DNA from: CAYMJV01 sp964390545
GTDB taxonomy: Bacteria > Desulfobacterota > BSN033 > UBA1163
Assembly: GCA_964390545.1 (NCBI GenBank)
Contig: CAYMJV010000061.1
Span: 1-18,566, forward strand
Direction: 5' to 3'
DNA: 18,566 nucleotides
The notes under the pieces are model-generated. The model did not search any database and was not told where the DNA came from. It saw only the letters and a program-made list of their open reading frames with translations. Below, piece by piece: positions 7,957 through 16,031 of this stretch; the first letter of the stretch is position 1; every line of letters begins with the position of its first letter. A program made the position numbers and the translations under genes.

Positions 7957-8424
7957 ATGATCAGCGGCGTACATCATTTCAGTTTTTCAGTCAAGAATTT
8001 GGATCGAACCATCGAGTTCTATACGAAGATCCTGAGACTGAAGCTTCAGTCGAGAAATCGAAACAAGTATGAGACCTTGGGGTCGGCACTCTTTGGAAAT
8101 AAATGGGGATTGAATCAGAAGCATGCTGATCTCGAGCTTGCCGTGGTCGATATCGGTGGGACAAGAGTGGAGTTCATTGAATACAAAGATCCGCAGGCGC
8201 AACCTTACCATCAGAACCCTTCCATTGCCGGGTCCGCCCATCTGGCATTCAAGGTGGACAACATAGAAGAGACGAGAAAGAAATTGGAGGCGGCGGGGGT
8301 GGAGTTTCACTATCCGATCCAGAGTTTCATGGAGCAAGGCAAGATCGAGTGGAAATGGTGCTATTTCCGTGATCCTGACGGGATTATTTTAGAACTTGTG
8401 GAACAACGTCAAGCGTGGAAATAA
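7957..8424 (+). CDS. VOC superfamily (glyoxalase/dioxygenase fold) protein
   Basis: Small metalloprotein of 155 residues with the paired beta-alpha-beta-beta-beta modules of the vicinal oxygen chelate fold. The first module starts VHHFSFSVKNLDRTIEFYTK and the second GSAHLAFKVDNIEETRKKL. The four expected metal ligands are all in place: His7, Glu72 (TRVEFIE), His95 and Glu146 (IILELVE), so the metal site looks intact. ATG 7957 follows AAAGGAG (7941-7947). Family members include glyoxalase I, methylmalonyl-CoA epimerase, extradiol dioxygenases and fosfomycin-resistance enzymes; nothing here singles out one of these. It lies between the M24 gene and the ferredoxin/AOR genes on the same strand, so a role in isomerising or detoxifying an intermediate of the local pathway is an inference. 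Confidence 0.88.
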   Translation: MISGVHHFSFSVKNLDRTIEFYTKILRLKLQSRNRNKYETLGSALFGNKWGLNQKHADLELAVVDIGGTRVEFIEYKDPQAQPYHQNPSIAGSAHLAFKVDNIEETRKKLEAAGVEFHYPIQSFMEQGKIEWKWCYFRDPDGIILELVEQRQAWK

Positions 8425-8500
8425 AGCCTCGGCGAGGCCAGGGAGAGATGGAAATAAGAGGGAGGCGTCCGATCCATAAGGCAAAGAGGGCGAGTGGCTT

Positions 8501-8896
8501 GTGAAAAGGATCTATGTCATCGAAGATCTATGCAACGGGTGTCGGCTTTGTGAGACCTTCTGTTCCTCTCTGACGAAAGGTATCTTTGGTGGGGAGACAT
8601 CGCGAATCAAAGTCTTGAAACTCTTTCATGAAGAATGTGATATTCCCGTCGTCGATTGTGATGGGAAATGCATCCGATCCCTTTATGGCGAAGATCAACC
8701 CACCTGCGTCTCCCTTTGCCCAACGGGTGCACTCATCTACGAAGAAAAAGAGGAAGCCATTTCCAAAAGGACGATGTACGAGGTCTCTAAAAGGGAACAT
8801 AGTCTTTTTAAGGTCATCGCTCCTTGGAAGTGGCCGTTTCCCTGGAGGAGGCCGGGCCAAACCAAAGTCAGACCCGGCGGCGGAGGTTCAGCTTGA
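8501..8896 (+). CDS. AOR-associated ferredoxin-like protein with two [4Fe-4S] clusters
   Basis: Electron-transfer protein of 131 residues in the HycB/AorB-like ferredoxin group. Cluster I is bound by Cys11, Cys14, Cys17 and Cys21 (CX2CX2CX3C). Cluster II is probably bound by Cys53, Cys57, Cys69 and Cys73 (DCDGKC...PTCVSLCPTGAL). Cys46 is an extra cysteine. The C-terminal tail (about residues 105-131) is basic and rich in Trp, Pro and Gly (WKWPFPWRRPG), outside the cluster domain. The GTG start at 8501 has AAAGAGGG at 8483-8490. Its stop overlaps the TTG start of the AOR gene, so the two are almost certainly made together. The likely role is to pass electrons from the AOR to ferredoxin or another acceptor. 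Confidence 0.9.
   Translation: MKRIYVIEDLCNGCRLCETFCSSLTKGIFGGETSRIKVLKLFHEECDIPVVDCDGKCIRSLYGEDQPTCVSLCPTGALIYEEKEEAISKRTMYEVSKREHSLFKVIAPWKWPFPWRRPGQTKVRPGGGGSA
8882..8886 (+). promoter_or_regulatory. Ribosome binding site deciding the TTG start of AOR 1
   Basis: GGAGG lies 6 bases before TTG 8893, inside the end of the ferredoxin gene. It supports a TTGA stop/start overlap rather than the in-frame upstream TTG at 8824, which would add 23 residues unlike any AOR N-terminus. Confidence 0.75.
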
Positions 8897-10839
8897 AAGT
8901 CAGAGAGAATAGGATACAGACCATTCTCCGGGTTGATCTTTCGCGTGGCACCTCGTCCTTGGAGACTCTTCCCGAGGCCTGGACGCGAGATTACATCGGC
9001 TGCCGTGGGATGAATGCGAGGTTGCTTTTTAACGAAGTTAAGGCAAAAGCAGATCCCCTCGGACCGGATAACATCCTCTACTTGGGCACAGGCCCTCTGG
9101 ATGGATTACCCATCGGAATGGGGCGAATGTCCGTCGCTTGCAAATCGCCTCGTGGCACCGTGGCTGAAGGGAGTTTCGGAGGATTTTTCGGCCCTGAATT
9201 GAGAAGGGCCGGCATTGATTATTTGGCGATTCAGGGCAAGGCAGATCGCCCCGTCTACCTGTATATCGAAGATGGCAACATAGAGATAAGGGATGCTCGC
9301 CACCTCTGGGGGCTTTTGACCCATGAGACGGATGCCGCGCTGCACAGGGAGTTAAAGGATCCCGACATCCAACTAAGGTACATCGGCCCGGCAGCTGAGA
9401 ATTTAGTCCATGCGAGCCCGATCTTCGGGAATCTAAATAATTGTGGTGGCCGAGCCGGATGTGGCGAGGTCATGGGGAGCAAGAAACTGAAGGCCATAGC
9501 GGTTCGCGGCCACCAGGGTATCCGTCCGGCTGATTATGAGGGATTCGTTGAAGCGTACAAGGTCTTTCGGGAGCGATTGGACCTCAAGACATCCCGGGAC
9601 ATGTGGACCCCGGTATGGTCGGCTTATGGGGCGCCCGTCCTCGTAAGGCTCTTTGCAGAGATGGGAAACTTGATGACGCGGAATGCTCGGGAAATGCAAT
9701 GGGATTACGAAAAGGCCACCGCCATCTCGAGTGAGAATTTCTTAGCACGTTATGTCACGAAGGCGAAGTCCTGCTGGTGCTGTCCGTGGCCTGCCTGTCA
9801 GAAGCTTTACGAAATTAAGTCAGGCAAATATCAAGGGTTTAAAGGAGGTAATTACTGGGCAGGCCAACCCGTAGCCTTCGGCTCTCTGATCGATAATGAT
9901 GACTTAGAGTTCATCCTGGTTCTCTCGGGGCTCTGCAATCGGTACGGATTGGATATTTTTCATATCGGGTATACCCTCTCTTGGGCCATGGAATGTTTTG
10001 AAAACGGACTGCTCACCAAGGAGGATACTGACGGTTTAGAGCTCCGGTTCGGTTGCAAGGATCAGGAGGGTCTGATTGACCTCCTGCGGAAAATTGCCAT
10101 GAAGGAGGGCTTCGGCCAACTCTTGGCCCTCGGATGCACGGAGGCCTCAAAGATCGTGGGGAAAGGGTCCGAGCGTTTCTGTCTCAGTGTGAAAGGGTTG
10201 GAGCTGGAGGGGATTGCACAGAGAAGCATGTTGATGGTTGCGTTGGGCATCGCAGTGAGCGAAGTCGGCCCCGATCATACGCGATGGTATCCTCCCTATC
10301 CCTGTCACCCGAATCTGCTCTCCAAGAGGGAACTTACCGAACTGGGTATTGATCTCGACCTCAACCTGGCCTTTCAGACCCGGAATCCGAAAGAGAAAGG
10401 GAGACTCCTTCGATGGTTCACCATCAGCCGTGGTGTTGTGGAGTCACTGCCGAGTTGTGTTTTTCTTATTCGTGATACCCTGGGTTTTGATATGAGGCCG
10501 TGGTGGAACCTGTTTAAGGCGGCCACGGGAATCGATCTCCCCTATCAGGATTTCATGATGGCAGGAGAACGGCTGCTGAACCTGGACAGGGCCTTCATTA
10601 TTCGAGAGGGTTTCCGCAGAGAAGATGACCATCCCCCGATCCGAATGATGACAGAAGACGTGCCCTATTTCGGGTTTCGAAAATTGGAGCCACCGCTCTT
10701 TGATCCCATGCTGGATGAATATTATGAGGCCAATGGCTGGGATCTTGAAACCTCGATTCCGAAGCGGAAAAAGTTGGAAGAGCTGGGGCTAAAGGATGTT
10801 GCCAACGAGTTGGAATCTTTTTCGTTGGATGTCGAATGA
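8893..10839 (+). CDS. Aldehyde ferredoxin oxidoreductase family protein 1 (tungstopterin enzyme)
   Basis: 648-residue AOR-family enzyme, expected to hold a tungsten or molybdenum bis-pterin and one [4Fe-4S] cluster. In characterised AORs it oxidises aldehydes to carboxylic acids, or the reverse, with ferredoxin. The start is TTG 8893. The N-terminal domain (about 1-205) shows LRVDLSRG, YIGCRGMNARLLFNEV, LYLGTGPLDGLPIG and GGRAGCGEVMGSKKLKAIAVRG. The cluster motif is unusual. Cys294, Cys297 and Cys302 are spaced CX2CX4C (CWCCPWPAC, with an extra Cys296), whereas AORs normally have CX2CX3C. The fourth ligand is probably Cys522 (LPSCVF). It is coupled to the ferredoxin upstream and to the MoaD-like gene downstream by stop/start overlaps. 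Substrate unknown; the AOR family also includes BamB-type subunits, so aldehyde oxidation is an inference. Confidence 0.92.
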   Translation: MKVRENRIQTILRVDLSRGTSSLETLPEAWTRDYIGCRGMNARLLFNEVKAKADPLGPDNILYLGTGPLDGLPIGMGRMSVACKSPRGTVAEGSFGGFFGPELRRAGIDYLAIQGKADRPVYLYIEDGNIEIRDARHLWGLLTHETDAALHRELKDPDIQLRYIGPAAENLVHASPIFGNLNNCGGRAGCGEVMGSKKLKAIAVRGHQGIRPADYEGFVEAYKVFRERLDLKTSRDMWTPVWSAYGAPVLVRLFAEMGNLMTRNAREMQWDYEKATAISSENFLARYVTKAKSCWCCPWPACQKLYEIKSGKYQGFKGGNYWAGQPVAFGSLIDNDDLEFILVLSGLCNRYGLDIFHIGYTLSWAMECFENGLLTKEDTDGLELRFGCKDQEGLIDLLRKIAMKEGFGQLLALGCTEASKIVGKGSERFCLSVKGLELEGIAQRSMLMVALGIAVSEVGPDHTRWYPPYPCHPNLLSKRELTELGIDLDLNLAFQTRNPKEKGRLLRWFTISRGVVESLPSCVFLIRDTLGFDMRPWWNLFKAATGIDLPYQDFMMAGERLLNLDRAFIIREGFRREDDHPPIRMMTEDVPYFGFRKLEPPLFDPMLDEYYEANGWDLETSIPKRKKLEELGLKDVANELESFSLDVE

Positions 10840-11111
10840 TGAAAGAGCTCCACCTAAGATATGCAGGACCCGTCGTACCTATCACAGGTATCCTTGAAGA
10901 ATACTGTAAAACCGAGGCGACGACCTTGCGTAATTTACTCGCTGAACTGGATGGAAAATATGGGGGATTTGACGAGATCTTCGTAAATCGTAAGACCAGA
11001 CAATTGAACTCTAACGCGATGATCTACTATGGTGAACCCGGAAAGGTGCCGGTGGCTGTGATCGATCTGGATCAACCGGTCGAAGATCATGCCAAAATTA
11101 CTTTCTGGTAG
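10836..11111 (+). CDS. MoaD/ThiS-like beta-grasp protein without C-terminal Gly-Gly
   Basis: Small protein of 91 residues resembling MoaD/ThiS ubiquitin-like sulfur carriers, of a sort often found beside AOR genes. It has MKELHLRYAGPV, a TLRNLLAEL helix, and a C-terminal VPVAVIDLDQPVEDHAKITF. The ATG overlaps the AOR stop in an ATGA arrangement, showing translational coupling. MoaD and ThiS normally end in Gly-Gly, where the thiocarboxylate forms. This protein ends KITFW, and no Gly-Gly coding sequence follows in any frame nearby. It may be a structural or inhibitory AOR partner, or a carrier that lost its function. The family call rests on size, pattern and position, so it is less certain than its neighbours. 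Confidence 0.75.
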   Translation: MMKELHLRYAGPVVPITGILEEYCKTEATTLRNLLAELDGKYGGFDEIFVNRKTRQLNSNAMIYYGEPGKVPVAVIDLDQPVEDHAKITFW

Positions 11112-11201
11112 AGACGTGCAACGAAAGGGTTGTCGTTCTCGCCCACCCACACCCCGCAGTGTCTTTCGGCAAGGACACGTGGTCTTCTGCCAAGGCGGGT
11201 C

Positions 11202-11208
11202 AAAGGAG
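11202..11208 (+). promoter_or_regulatory. Ribosome binding site deciding the TTG start of E1 alpha
   Basis: AAAGGAG lies 7 bases before TTG 11216. The longer reading frame from GTG 11159 has no such site and adds 19 residues unlike E1 alpha N-termini. Confidence 0.75.
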
Positions 11209-11215
11209 ACCTAAG

Positions 11216-12184
11216 TTGGAACTTTCAAAGAGCTTACTCATGGAAATGCTGGAGAAGATGCTGGAGATTCGGTCCTTCGAGGAGAAAATCGTAGATCAAT
11301 ATGCTCGCGGAAATGTGCCTGGTTTAGCTCACCTTTACATCGGGGAAGAAGCGGTTGCGGTAGGCGCATGTTCCTGTCTCAAGAAGACGGACCTCATCAC
11401 CAGTACCCATCGAGGCCATGGTCATTGTATTGCGAAGGGTGCCGATCTAAAACCCATGATGGCTGAGCTGTTTGGGAAGCGAACAGGATATTGCAAAGGC
11501 AAGGGAGGGTCCATGCATATCGCCAGCCTGAGCCTTGGCATGCTCGGGGCCATGGGGATCGTGGGGAGCGGTGGTCCCATCGCAAATGGCGCTGCTCTGG
11601 CGGCGAAGATGAGAAAGAGCGGCCAGGTCGTCCTCTGTTTTTTTGGAGACGGAGCCTCCAATACAGGGGCCTTCCACGAAAGCGCCAATTTTGCAGCCCT
11701 CCACAAGCTTCCGGTGGTCTTTATTTGTGAGAATAATCTTTATGGGATCTCCGTTTGCATGACCCGTCATACAGCCCTTGGGAATATCGCTGACCGCGCG
11801 GCTGGTTACAACATGCCAGGTGTCATTGCGGACGGGATGGACGTCCTCGCAGTGTACAAAACGGTTGGCAAAGCCGTCGAGGCGGCGCGAACTGGGAGGG
11901 GTCCTACCCTCGTCGAATGTAAGACTTATCGATTCCGCGGACACTTTGAAGGAGACCCGAACTTAGGGGCGAGGTATCGCAAAGCGGAGGAGGTTGAAGC
12001 GTGGAAGGCAAAATGCCCGATCAAACGATTGAAAGAATACCTTCTCGAGAAGAAGATCGCCAAGAGAAGTGAGATTGATAGTTTGGAAAAAGTTGTCAGA
12101 GAACGAGTCGAAGAAGCGATGGCTTATGCGAATGCCTCGCCGTTCCCCGAGGGTCAGGAGACCCTCGAGGATCTTTTTGCATAA
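11216..12184 (+). CDS. Thiamine-dependent dehydrogenase E1 component, alpha subunit (acetoin/pyruvate type)
   Basis: Alpha subunit (322 residues) of a heterotetrameric E1 that decarboxylates a 2-oxoacid, or cleaves acetoin, using thiamine diphosphate. TTG 11216 is chosen on its ribosome binding site; the protein then begins MELSKSLLMEMLEKML, typical for this family. Diagnostic segments are LAHLYIGEEAVAVGAC, STHRGHGHCIAKGAD, YCKGKGGSMHIA, and the thiamine/Mg motif from GDG (144-146) to ENN (ending at 174). Length and the GKGGSMHIA signature fit AcoA/PDH E1-alpha proteins. Beta, E2 and E3 genes follow directly with gaps of 16, 53 and 18 bases, so the whole complex is encoded. Acetoin versus pyruvate or branched-chain substrates cannot be decided by eye; the company of AORs makes acetoin attractive. 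Confidence 0.94.
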   Translation: MELSKSLLMEMLEKMLEIRSFEEKIVDQYARGNVPGLAHLYIGEEAVAVGACSCLKKTDLITSTHRGHGHCIAKGADLKPMMAELFGKRTGYCKGKGGSMHIASLSLGMLGAMGIVGSGGPIANGAALAAKMRKSGQVVLCFFGDGASNTGAFHESANFAALHKLPVVFICENNLYGISVCMTRHTALGNIADRAAGYNMPGVIADGMDVLAVYKTVGKAVEAARTGRGPTLVECKTYRFRGHFEGDPNLGARYRKAEEVEAWKAKCPIKRLKEYLLEKKIAKRSEIDSLEKVVRERVEEAMAYANASPFPEGQETLEDLFA

Positions 12185-12200
12185 GAGAGAGGAGAGCGGG

Positions 12201-13181
12201 ATGCGTGAAATCACCTTCAGGGAAGCCCTGAATGAAGCTTTGAAGCAGAACTTGCAGAGGGATGAAAGAATCTTCATCATGGGAGAGGACGTGGGTTGTT
12301 TTGGAGGCATCTTTCAAGTGACTGCGGGTTTGATGGAAGAATTTGGGCCAGACCGTGTCATCGATACTCCGATCTCTGAATCAGCCATTGTGGGCGGAGG
12401 TATTGGTGCCGCGCTCAACGGAATGCGTCCGATCGTTGAACTCATGAACATCGACTTTACCCTCGTGTGCATGGATCAAATCGCAAATCAAGCCGCGAAG
12501 ATGCGCTATATGTTTGGGGGCCAGATGAATATTCCGTTGGTGATTCGTACCCCCTCTGGAGCAGGGCGAGGGGCAGCAGCCCATCACTCCCAGAGCCTTC
12601 ATGCCCTATTCATGCATATCCCGGGTCTTAAGATTGCAGCACCCTCGAACCCCCATGACGCGAAAGGACTTCTGAATACTGCTGTCCTCGATGAAAATCC
12701 GGTTCTATTCATTGAAGACAAAATGCTTTACAACATGAAAGGACCGGTGCCCGAGGAGTATTATACGATCCCGTTCGGCCAAGCTTCGGTCAAGCGAGAG
12801 GGAAGGGACATCACGATCGTTGCCACCTTTCGTATGGTCAATAAGGCGTTGAGTGTTGCTCAGGAGCTTTCGGAGAAGGGTATTGAGATCGAGGTCGTCG
12901 ACCCCCGAACCCTTTGCCCTCTTGACAGGAGCACGATCCTTGCCTCAGTTCGGAAAACCGGAAGACTGATCACGGTGGACGAAGGCACACGATGCAATGG
13001 TTTCGGGAGTGAGATTGCTGCGATCGTGGCCGAGGAGGCCATTGAGTGCCTGCAGGCACCGGTCATCCGCGTGAGTGCGCCAATGACCCCTGTCCCCTAC
13101 GGTCCGACGCTGGAAAAATTCTACATTCCCAGCGAGGAGAATATCAAAGAAGCTATCAATAGATTGATGGGCTACGGCTAA
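12201..13181 (+). CDS. Thiamine-dependent dehydrogenase E1 component, beta subunit
   Basis: Beta subunit, 326 residues, partner of the E1 alpha encoded just before it. ATG 12201 follows GAGAGGAG (12187-12194) and yields MREITFREALNEAL, the usual family start. Conserved features are IFIMGEDVGCFGGIF, the thiamine-activating glutamate Glu60 in DTPISESAIVGGGIGAA, the active-site HSQ at 129-131 (AHHSQSLHALF), and the C-terminal transketolase domain with EVVDPRTLCPLD and RVSAPMTPVPYGPT. The AAHHSQ loop and length match AcoB/PDH E1-beta proteins. All catalytic residues I can identify are present, so the enzyme should be active. It would work in the cytoplasm as an alpha2beta2 tetramer bound to the E2 core. 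Confidence 0.95.
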   Translation: MREITFREALNEALKQNLQRDERIFIMGEDVGCFGGIFQVTAGLMEEFGPDRVIDTPISESAIVGGGIGAALNGMRPIVELMNIDFTLVCMDQIANQAAKMRYMFGGQMNIPLVIRTPSGAGRGAAAHHSQSLHALFMHIPGLKIAAPSNPHDAKGLLNTAVLDENPVLFIEDKMLYNMKGPVPEEYYTIPFGQASVKREGRDITIVATFRMVNKALSVAQELSEKGIEIEVVDPRTLCPLDRSTILASVRKTGRLITVDEGTRCNGFGSEIAAIVAEEAIECLQAPVIRVSAPMTPVPYGPTLEKFYIPSEENIKEAINRLMGYG

Positions 13182-13234
13182 GATGGGAACATTTCTTATT
13201 CCTCAGGGTAATCCAGGCCTACGGGAGAGAAGCT

Positions 13235-14587
13235 ATGGCAACTGAAGTAGTTCTGCCCGCACTAGGACTTACTGTCGAAAAGGGAAAGATCCTCGAATGG
13301 TACAAAAAGGAGGGTGATGCCGTTCAAAAGGGAGAACCTCTTTTCCTGGTAGAAGCCGACAAAGTGACAACAGATGTTGAATCGCCAAGCTCCGGAATTC
13401 TGTCAAAGATTTTGATCCCGGTCGGGGTGGAAGTGCCCATCCTCACGGTCGTGGCTGTCATCACGGCGCCCGGAGAGAAACTGGCGACCAAATGGATGGT
13501 CGAAGGCCCTGTCTTCTCCGCGGCCGAGACCAGTGCGGAACCTTCCATCCCGGTATCGCCTGGCAAGAAGCCCAGGCCAAAAACAGAAATCCCAGGCGAT
13601 CGAGGCATCGTGCCAGCGGCTCGAAGAAAGGCAAAGGAATATGGTCTTGACCTCAGCCAGATCTCAGGCACTGGGCCGAATGGAGTCATCTTACTAAAAG
13701 ATGTGGAGAGAGTCCTCGCTGCCGAATCAAAAGTTTCTGCGGTGAAGGCTTCGACACTTTCGCGCAAGCTTGCCGAAAAAGAAGGCGTGCCTCTCAAGGA
13801 AGTTCGAGGGACGGGGGTCAGGGGCCGGATCATGCAGGCTGATGTGAGGGCCTATCTCGAACGACCGACAGCTACCCCCGCCGGACCGGCGCTGGGGAGC
13901 ACCATACCCATGAGCACCATCCGGAGGATTATCGCCCGCCGGATGTCCGAAAGCGCATTCAGCGCACCACACATCTACTTCTTTTCTGAAGTCTGGCTCG
14001 ATCCCCTACTTCAATTCAGAGAAGAAGTTCTGTTAGTCTTCGAGAAGCGTTTCAACCTTCGTCCTTCGATCAACGACTTCTTGATCAAAGCTGTGGCTTT
14101 AAACATCGCCGATTTTCCGATGTTGAATGCCCAGTTGAAGGGGGAGGAGATTCATATCATGCCCGAGATCAACATAGGGCTGGCGGTCGCAATGCCTGAG
14201 GGACTGATCGTACCCGCCATTCCCAGGGCGGACCGTGTTGGCCTCGTCGAGATCGTTAGACAGAGATCTGATCTGGTCGCTCGTGCCAGGGAGGGCAAGC
14301 TCACACTCCAGGAAATGGAGCGAGGAACCTTCACCATTTCCAGTCTGGCACAGTACGACATTACCCACTTCACCGCCATTCTCAATCCTCCTCAAAGCGG
14401 AATTCTATCGGTGGGGAAGACGGATGAGAAGCTGGTCATGGTGAACGGTCAAGTCCAAACAGAACGTATCACCCGGCTCGGTCTTTCCGTAGACCATCGG
14501 ATCGTTGATGGTACGACGGCGGCGGATTTCCTTCAACACCTCAAGTGGAAATTGGAGCATCCGGCTTTCACCTTCATGAGCCTTTAG
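13235..14587 (+). CDS. Dihydrolipoamide acyltransferase (E2) with two subunit-binding domains
   Basis: Core acyltransferase of the complex, 450 residues. The N-terminal lipoyl domain (1-75) has the lipoylation site Lys43 in EADKVTTDVES. It is followed by two peripheral-subunit-binding-like segments, 126-161 (VPAARRKAKEYGLDLSQISG...) and 173-208 (STLSRKLAEKEGVPLKEVRG...), joined by a short linker. The catalytic domain (about 220-450) has His421 and Asp425 in the DHRxxDG motif (SVDHRIVDGTTAADFL), so it looks active. Most bacterial E2 proteins carry a single subunit-binding domain. Two could let E1 and E3 bind at once. ATG 13235 has GGGAGAGA just upstream. Closest functional types are acetoin, pyruvate or branched-chain E2; acyl specificity is not assigned. 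Confidence 0.94.
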   Translation: MATEVVLPALGLTVEKGKILEWYKKEGDAVQKGEPLFLVEADKVTTDVESPSSGILSKILIPVGVEVPILTVVAVITAPGEKLATKWMVEGPVFSAAETSAEPSIPVSPGKKPRPKTEIPGDRGIVPAARRKAKEYGLDLSQISGTGPNGVILLKDVERVLAAESKVSAVKASTLSRKLAEKEGVPLKEVRGTGVRGRIMQADVRAYLERPTATPAGPALGSTIPMSTIRRIIARRMSESAFSAPHIYFFSEVWLDPLLQFREEVLLVFEKRFNLRPSINDFLIKAVALNIADFPMLNAQLKGEEIHIMPEINIGLAVAMPEGLIVPAIPRADRVGLVEIVRQRSDLVARAREGKLTLQEMERGTFTISSLAQYDITHFTAILNPPQSGILSVGKTDEKLVMVNGQVQTERITRLGLSVDHRIVDGTTAADFLQHLKWKLEHPAFTFMSL

Positions 14588-14605
14588 ACAATAGAGGGGA
14601 AGAAA

Positions 14606-15997
14606 ATGGATGACCTGTGTATCATTGGTGCCGGCTCGGGAGGGTATGTGGCAGCCATCCGGGGTGCCCAGCACGGGTTAAGAGTTCTTTTGATCGAGAA
14701 GGACCAATTAGGTGGGACCTGCCTCAATCGGGGATGCATTCCGACGAAGTGTTTTATCCACGACGTGAAAATTTTGACAGCGGCCAAGCGTTCTCCGGTC
14801 ATGAAAGGGGCGGATCGGGTTTCCATTGATATCGACAAGATGGTCCTTCGCAAGCGACAGGTAGTAAAAACGATGGTGGATGGATTGGCCATGATCATGA
14901 AGGGGCACGGGGTCAGGGTGGTCCAAGGTCAAGGAGAACTCTTGGCTCCGGGTCGAGTTCGGGTGCATGCCATGGATGGCCATCAATCCGAGGAGTCTGC
15001 AAAATACGTCGTTTTGGCAACAGGTGCAAAACCAGGAACCCCTCCCTTTCTATCGGTCGATGGCCATTTTGTCCAAACGACCGATGAAGCGCTTGATGCT
15101 AAAGATCTCCCGGCCAAACTGCTGATTATCGGTGGAGGTGTGATTGGTTTGGAGATGGCCGCCATCTACCGTTTGCTGGGTTCCGAAGTCACGATTCTGG
15201 AATTGCTCTCCGATATCATCATCAATGAGGATGCCGAGATTCGAAAAGCCATGAGGATGCTCATGGAGCAGCAGGGCATAAAGATTCATCTCGAGGCGAA
15301 GGTCAAGGAAGTGAAGATCCGGGAGGAGAAGGTGGAGATCGATTATGAGAACCAGAAAGGTCAACTTGAAAAGCTCCAGGCCGATCGGGTTCTCGTCGCC
15401 ACTGGTCGCATCCCTGTCCTGGAGGGCATCGATGTCCAGAAGCTTGGACTCGGGATGAACGAGCCTTGTATCAAAGTCAATGGAAAATTCGAGACCAACC
15501 TACCTGGGGTCTATGCTATCGGAGATGTCGTGGGCGGGATGATGCTTGCCCATAAAGCCTCGGCCGAAGCAGAGGCGGTTTTAGCGAACATCTTGGGACA
15601 ACCCAAGCGAATCAAACCCGAACTCATCCCCCGCTGTATCTGGGGGCTGGCTGAAGTTGGTTCGGTTGGCTTAACCGAGGAAGAAGCCAAAGCCAAGGGC
15701 TGGCATGTCAGGGTAGGAAAATTTCCTTATATAAGCAGTGGGGCAGCTCAAGCGATGGACGACATCAATGGCTTCGTTAAGATCATTGGGGACGCCGAGT
15801 CTGGAGAGATCCTTGGCGTCCATATTATCGGCCGACATGCCACGGACCTTATCGGTGAGGCAGTGACACTGATGACCATGGAGGCAGCCGTGGAGGATTT
15901 GGCTGAGGCTATCAAACCCCACCCGACGCTGAGCGAGGCCCTCATGGAAGCTGCCCTTGACTGGAGTGGTATTCTTATTCATAAACTCAAGAAATGA
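14606..15997 (+). CDS. Dihydrolipoamide dehydrogenase (E3)
   Basis: Flavoprotein disulfide reductase of 463 residues that reoxidises the lipoyl groups of E2 and makes NADH. The FAD site is GAGSGG (Gly8-Gly13), the redox-active disulfide is Cys39-Cys44 (GGTCLNRGCIPTK), and the NAD site is IIGGGVIGLEMA near residue 175. A second FAD motif, GVYAIGDVVGG, is present, as is the C-terminal catalytic pair His439-Glu444 (HPTLSE). All catalytic elements are present and the length is normal; it lacks the extra N-terminal lipoyl domain seen in some acetoin-dehydrogenase E3 proteins. ATG 14606 follows GAGGGGA. It ends the dehydrogenase cluster, and the palindromic repeat lies directly downstream. The symbol lpd/acoL would depend on the substrate of the complex and is left open. 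Confidence 0.95.
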   Translation: MDDLCIIGAGSGGYVAAIRGAQHGLRVLLIEKDQLGGTCLNRGCIPTKCFIHDVKILTAAKRSPVMKGADRVSIDIDKMVLRKRQVVKTMVDGLAMIMKGHGVRVVQGQGELLAPGRVRVHAMDGHQSEESAKYVVLATGAKPGTPPFLSVDGHFVQTTDEALDAKDLPAKLLIIGGGVIGLEMAAIYRLLGSEVTILELLSDIIINEDAEIRKAMRMLMEQQGIKIHLEAKVKEVKIREEKVEIDYENQKGQLEKLQADRVLVATGRIPVLEGIDVQKLGLGMNEPCIKVNGKFETNLPGVYAIGDVVGGMMLAHKASAEAEAVLANILGQPKRIKPELIPRCIWGLAEVGSVGLTEEEAKAKGWHVRVGKFPYISSGAAQAMDDINGFVKIIGDAESGEILGVHIIGRHATDLIGEAVTLMTMEAAVEDLAEAIKPHPTLSEALMEAALDWSGILIHKLKK

Positions 15998-16031
15998 TGG
16001 TCTTGTAAAAAATCGCAATTTCTCCACTTTT

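Noticed and set aside
11090..11130. A frameshift hiding the Gly-Gly end of the MoaD-like protein
   Set aside because: I read all three frames past the stop at 11109-11111 and found no Gly-Gly codon pair at a suitable distance, so the GG-less end appears genuine in this sequence.
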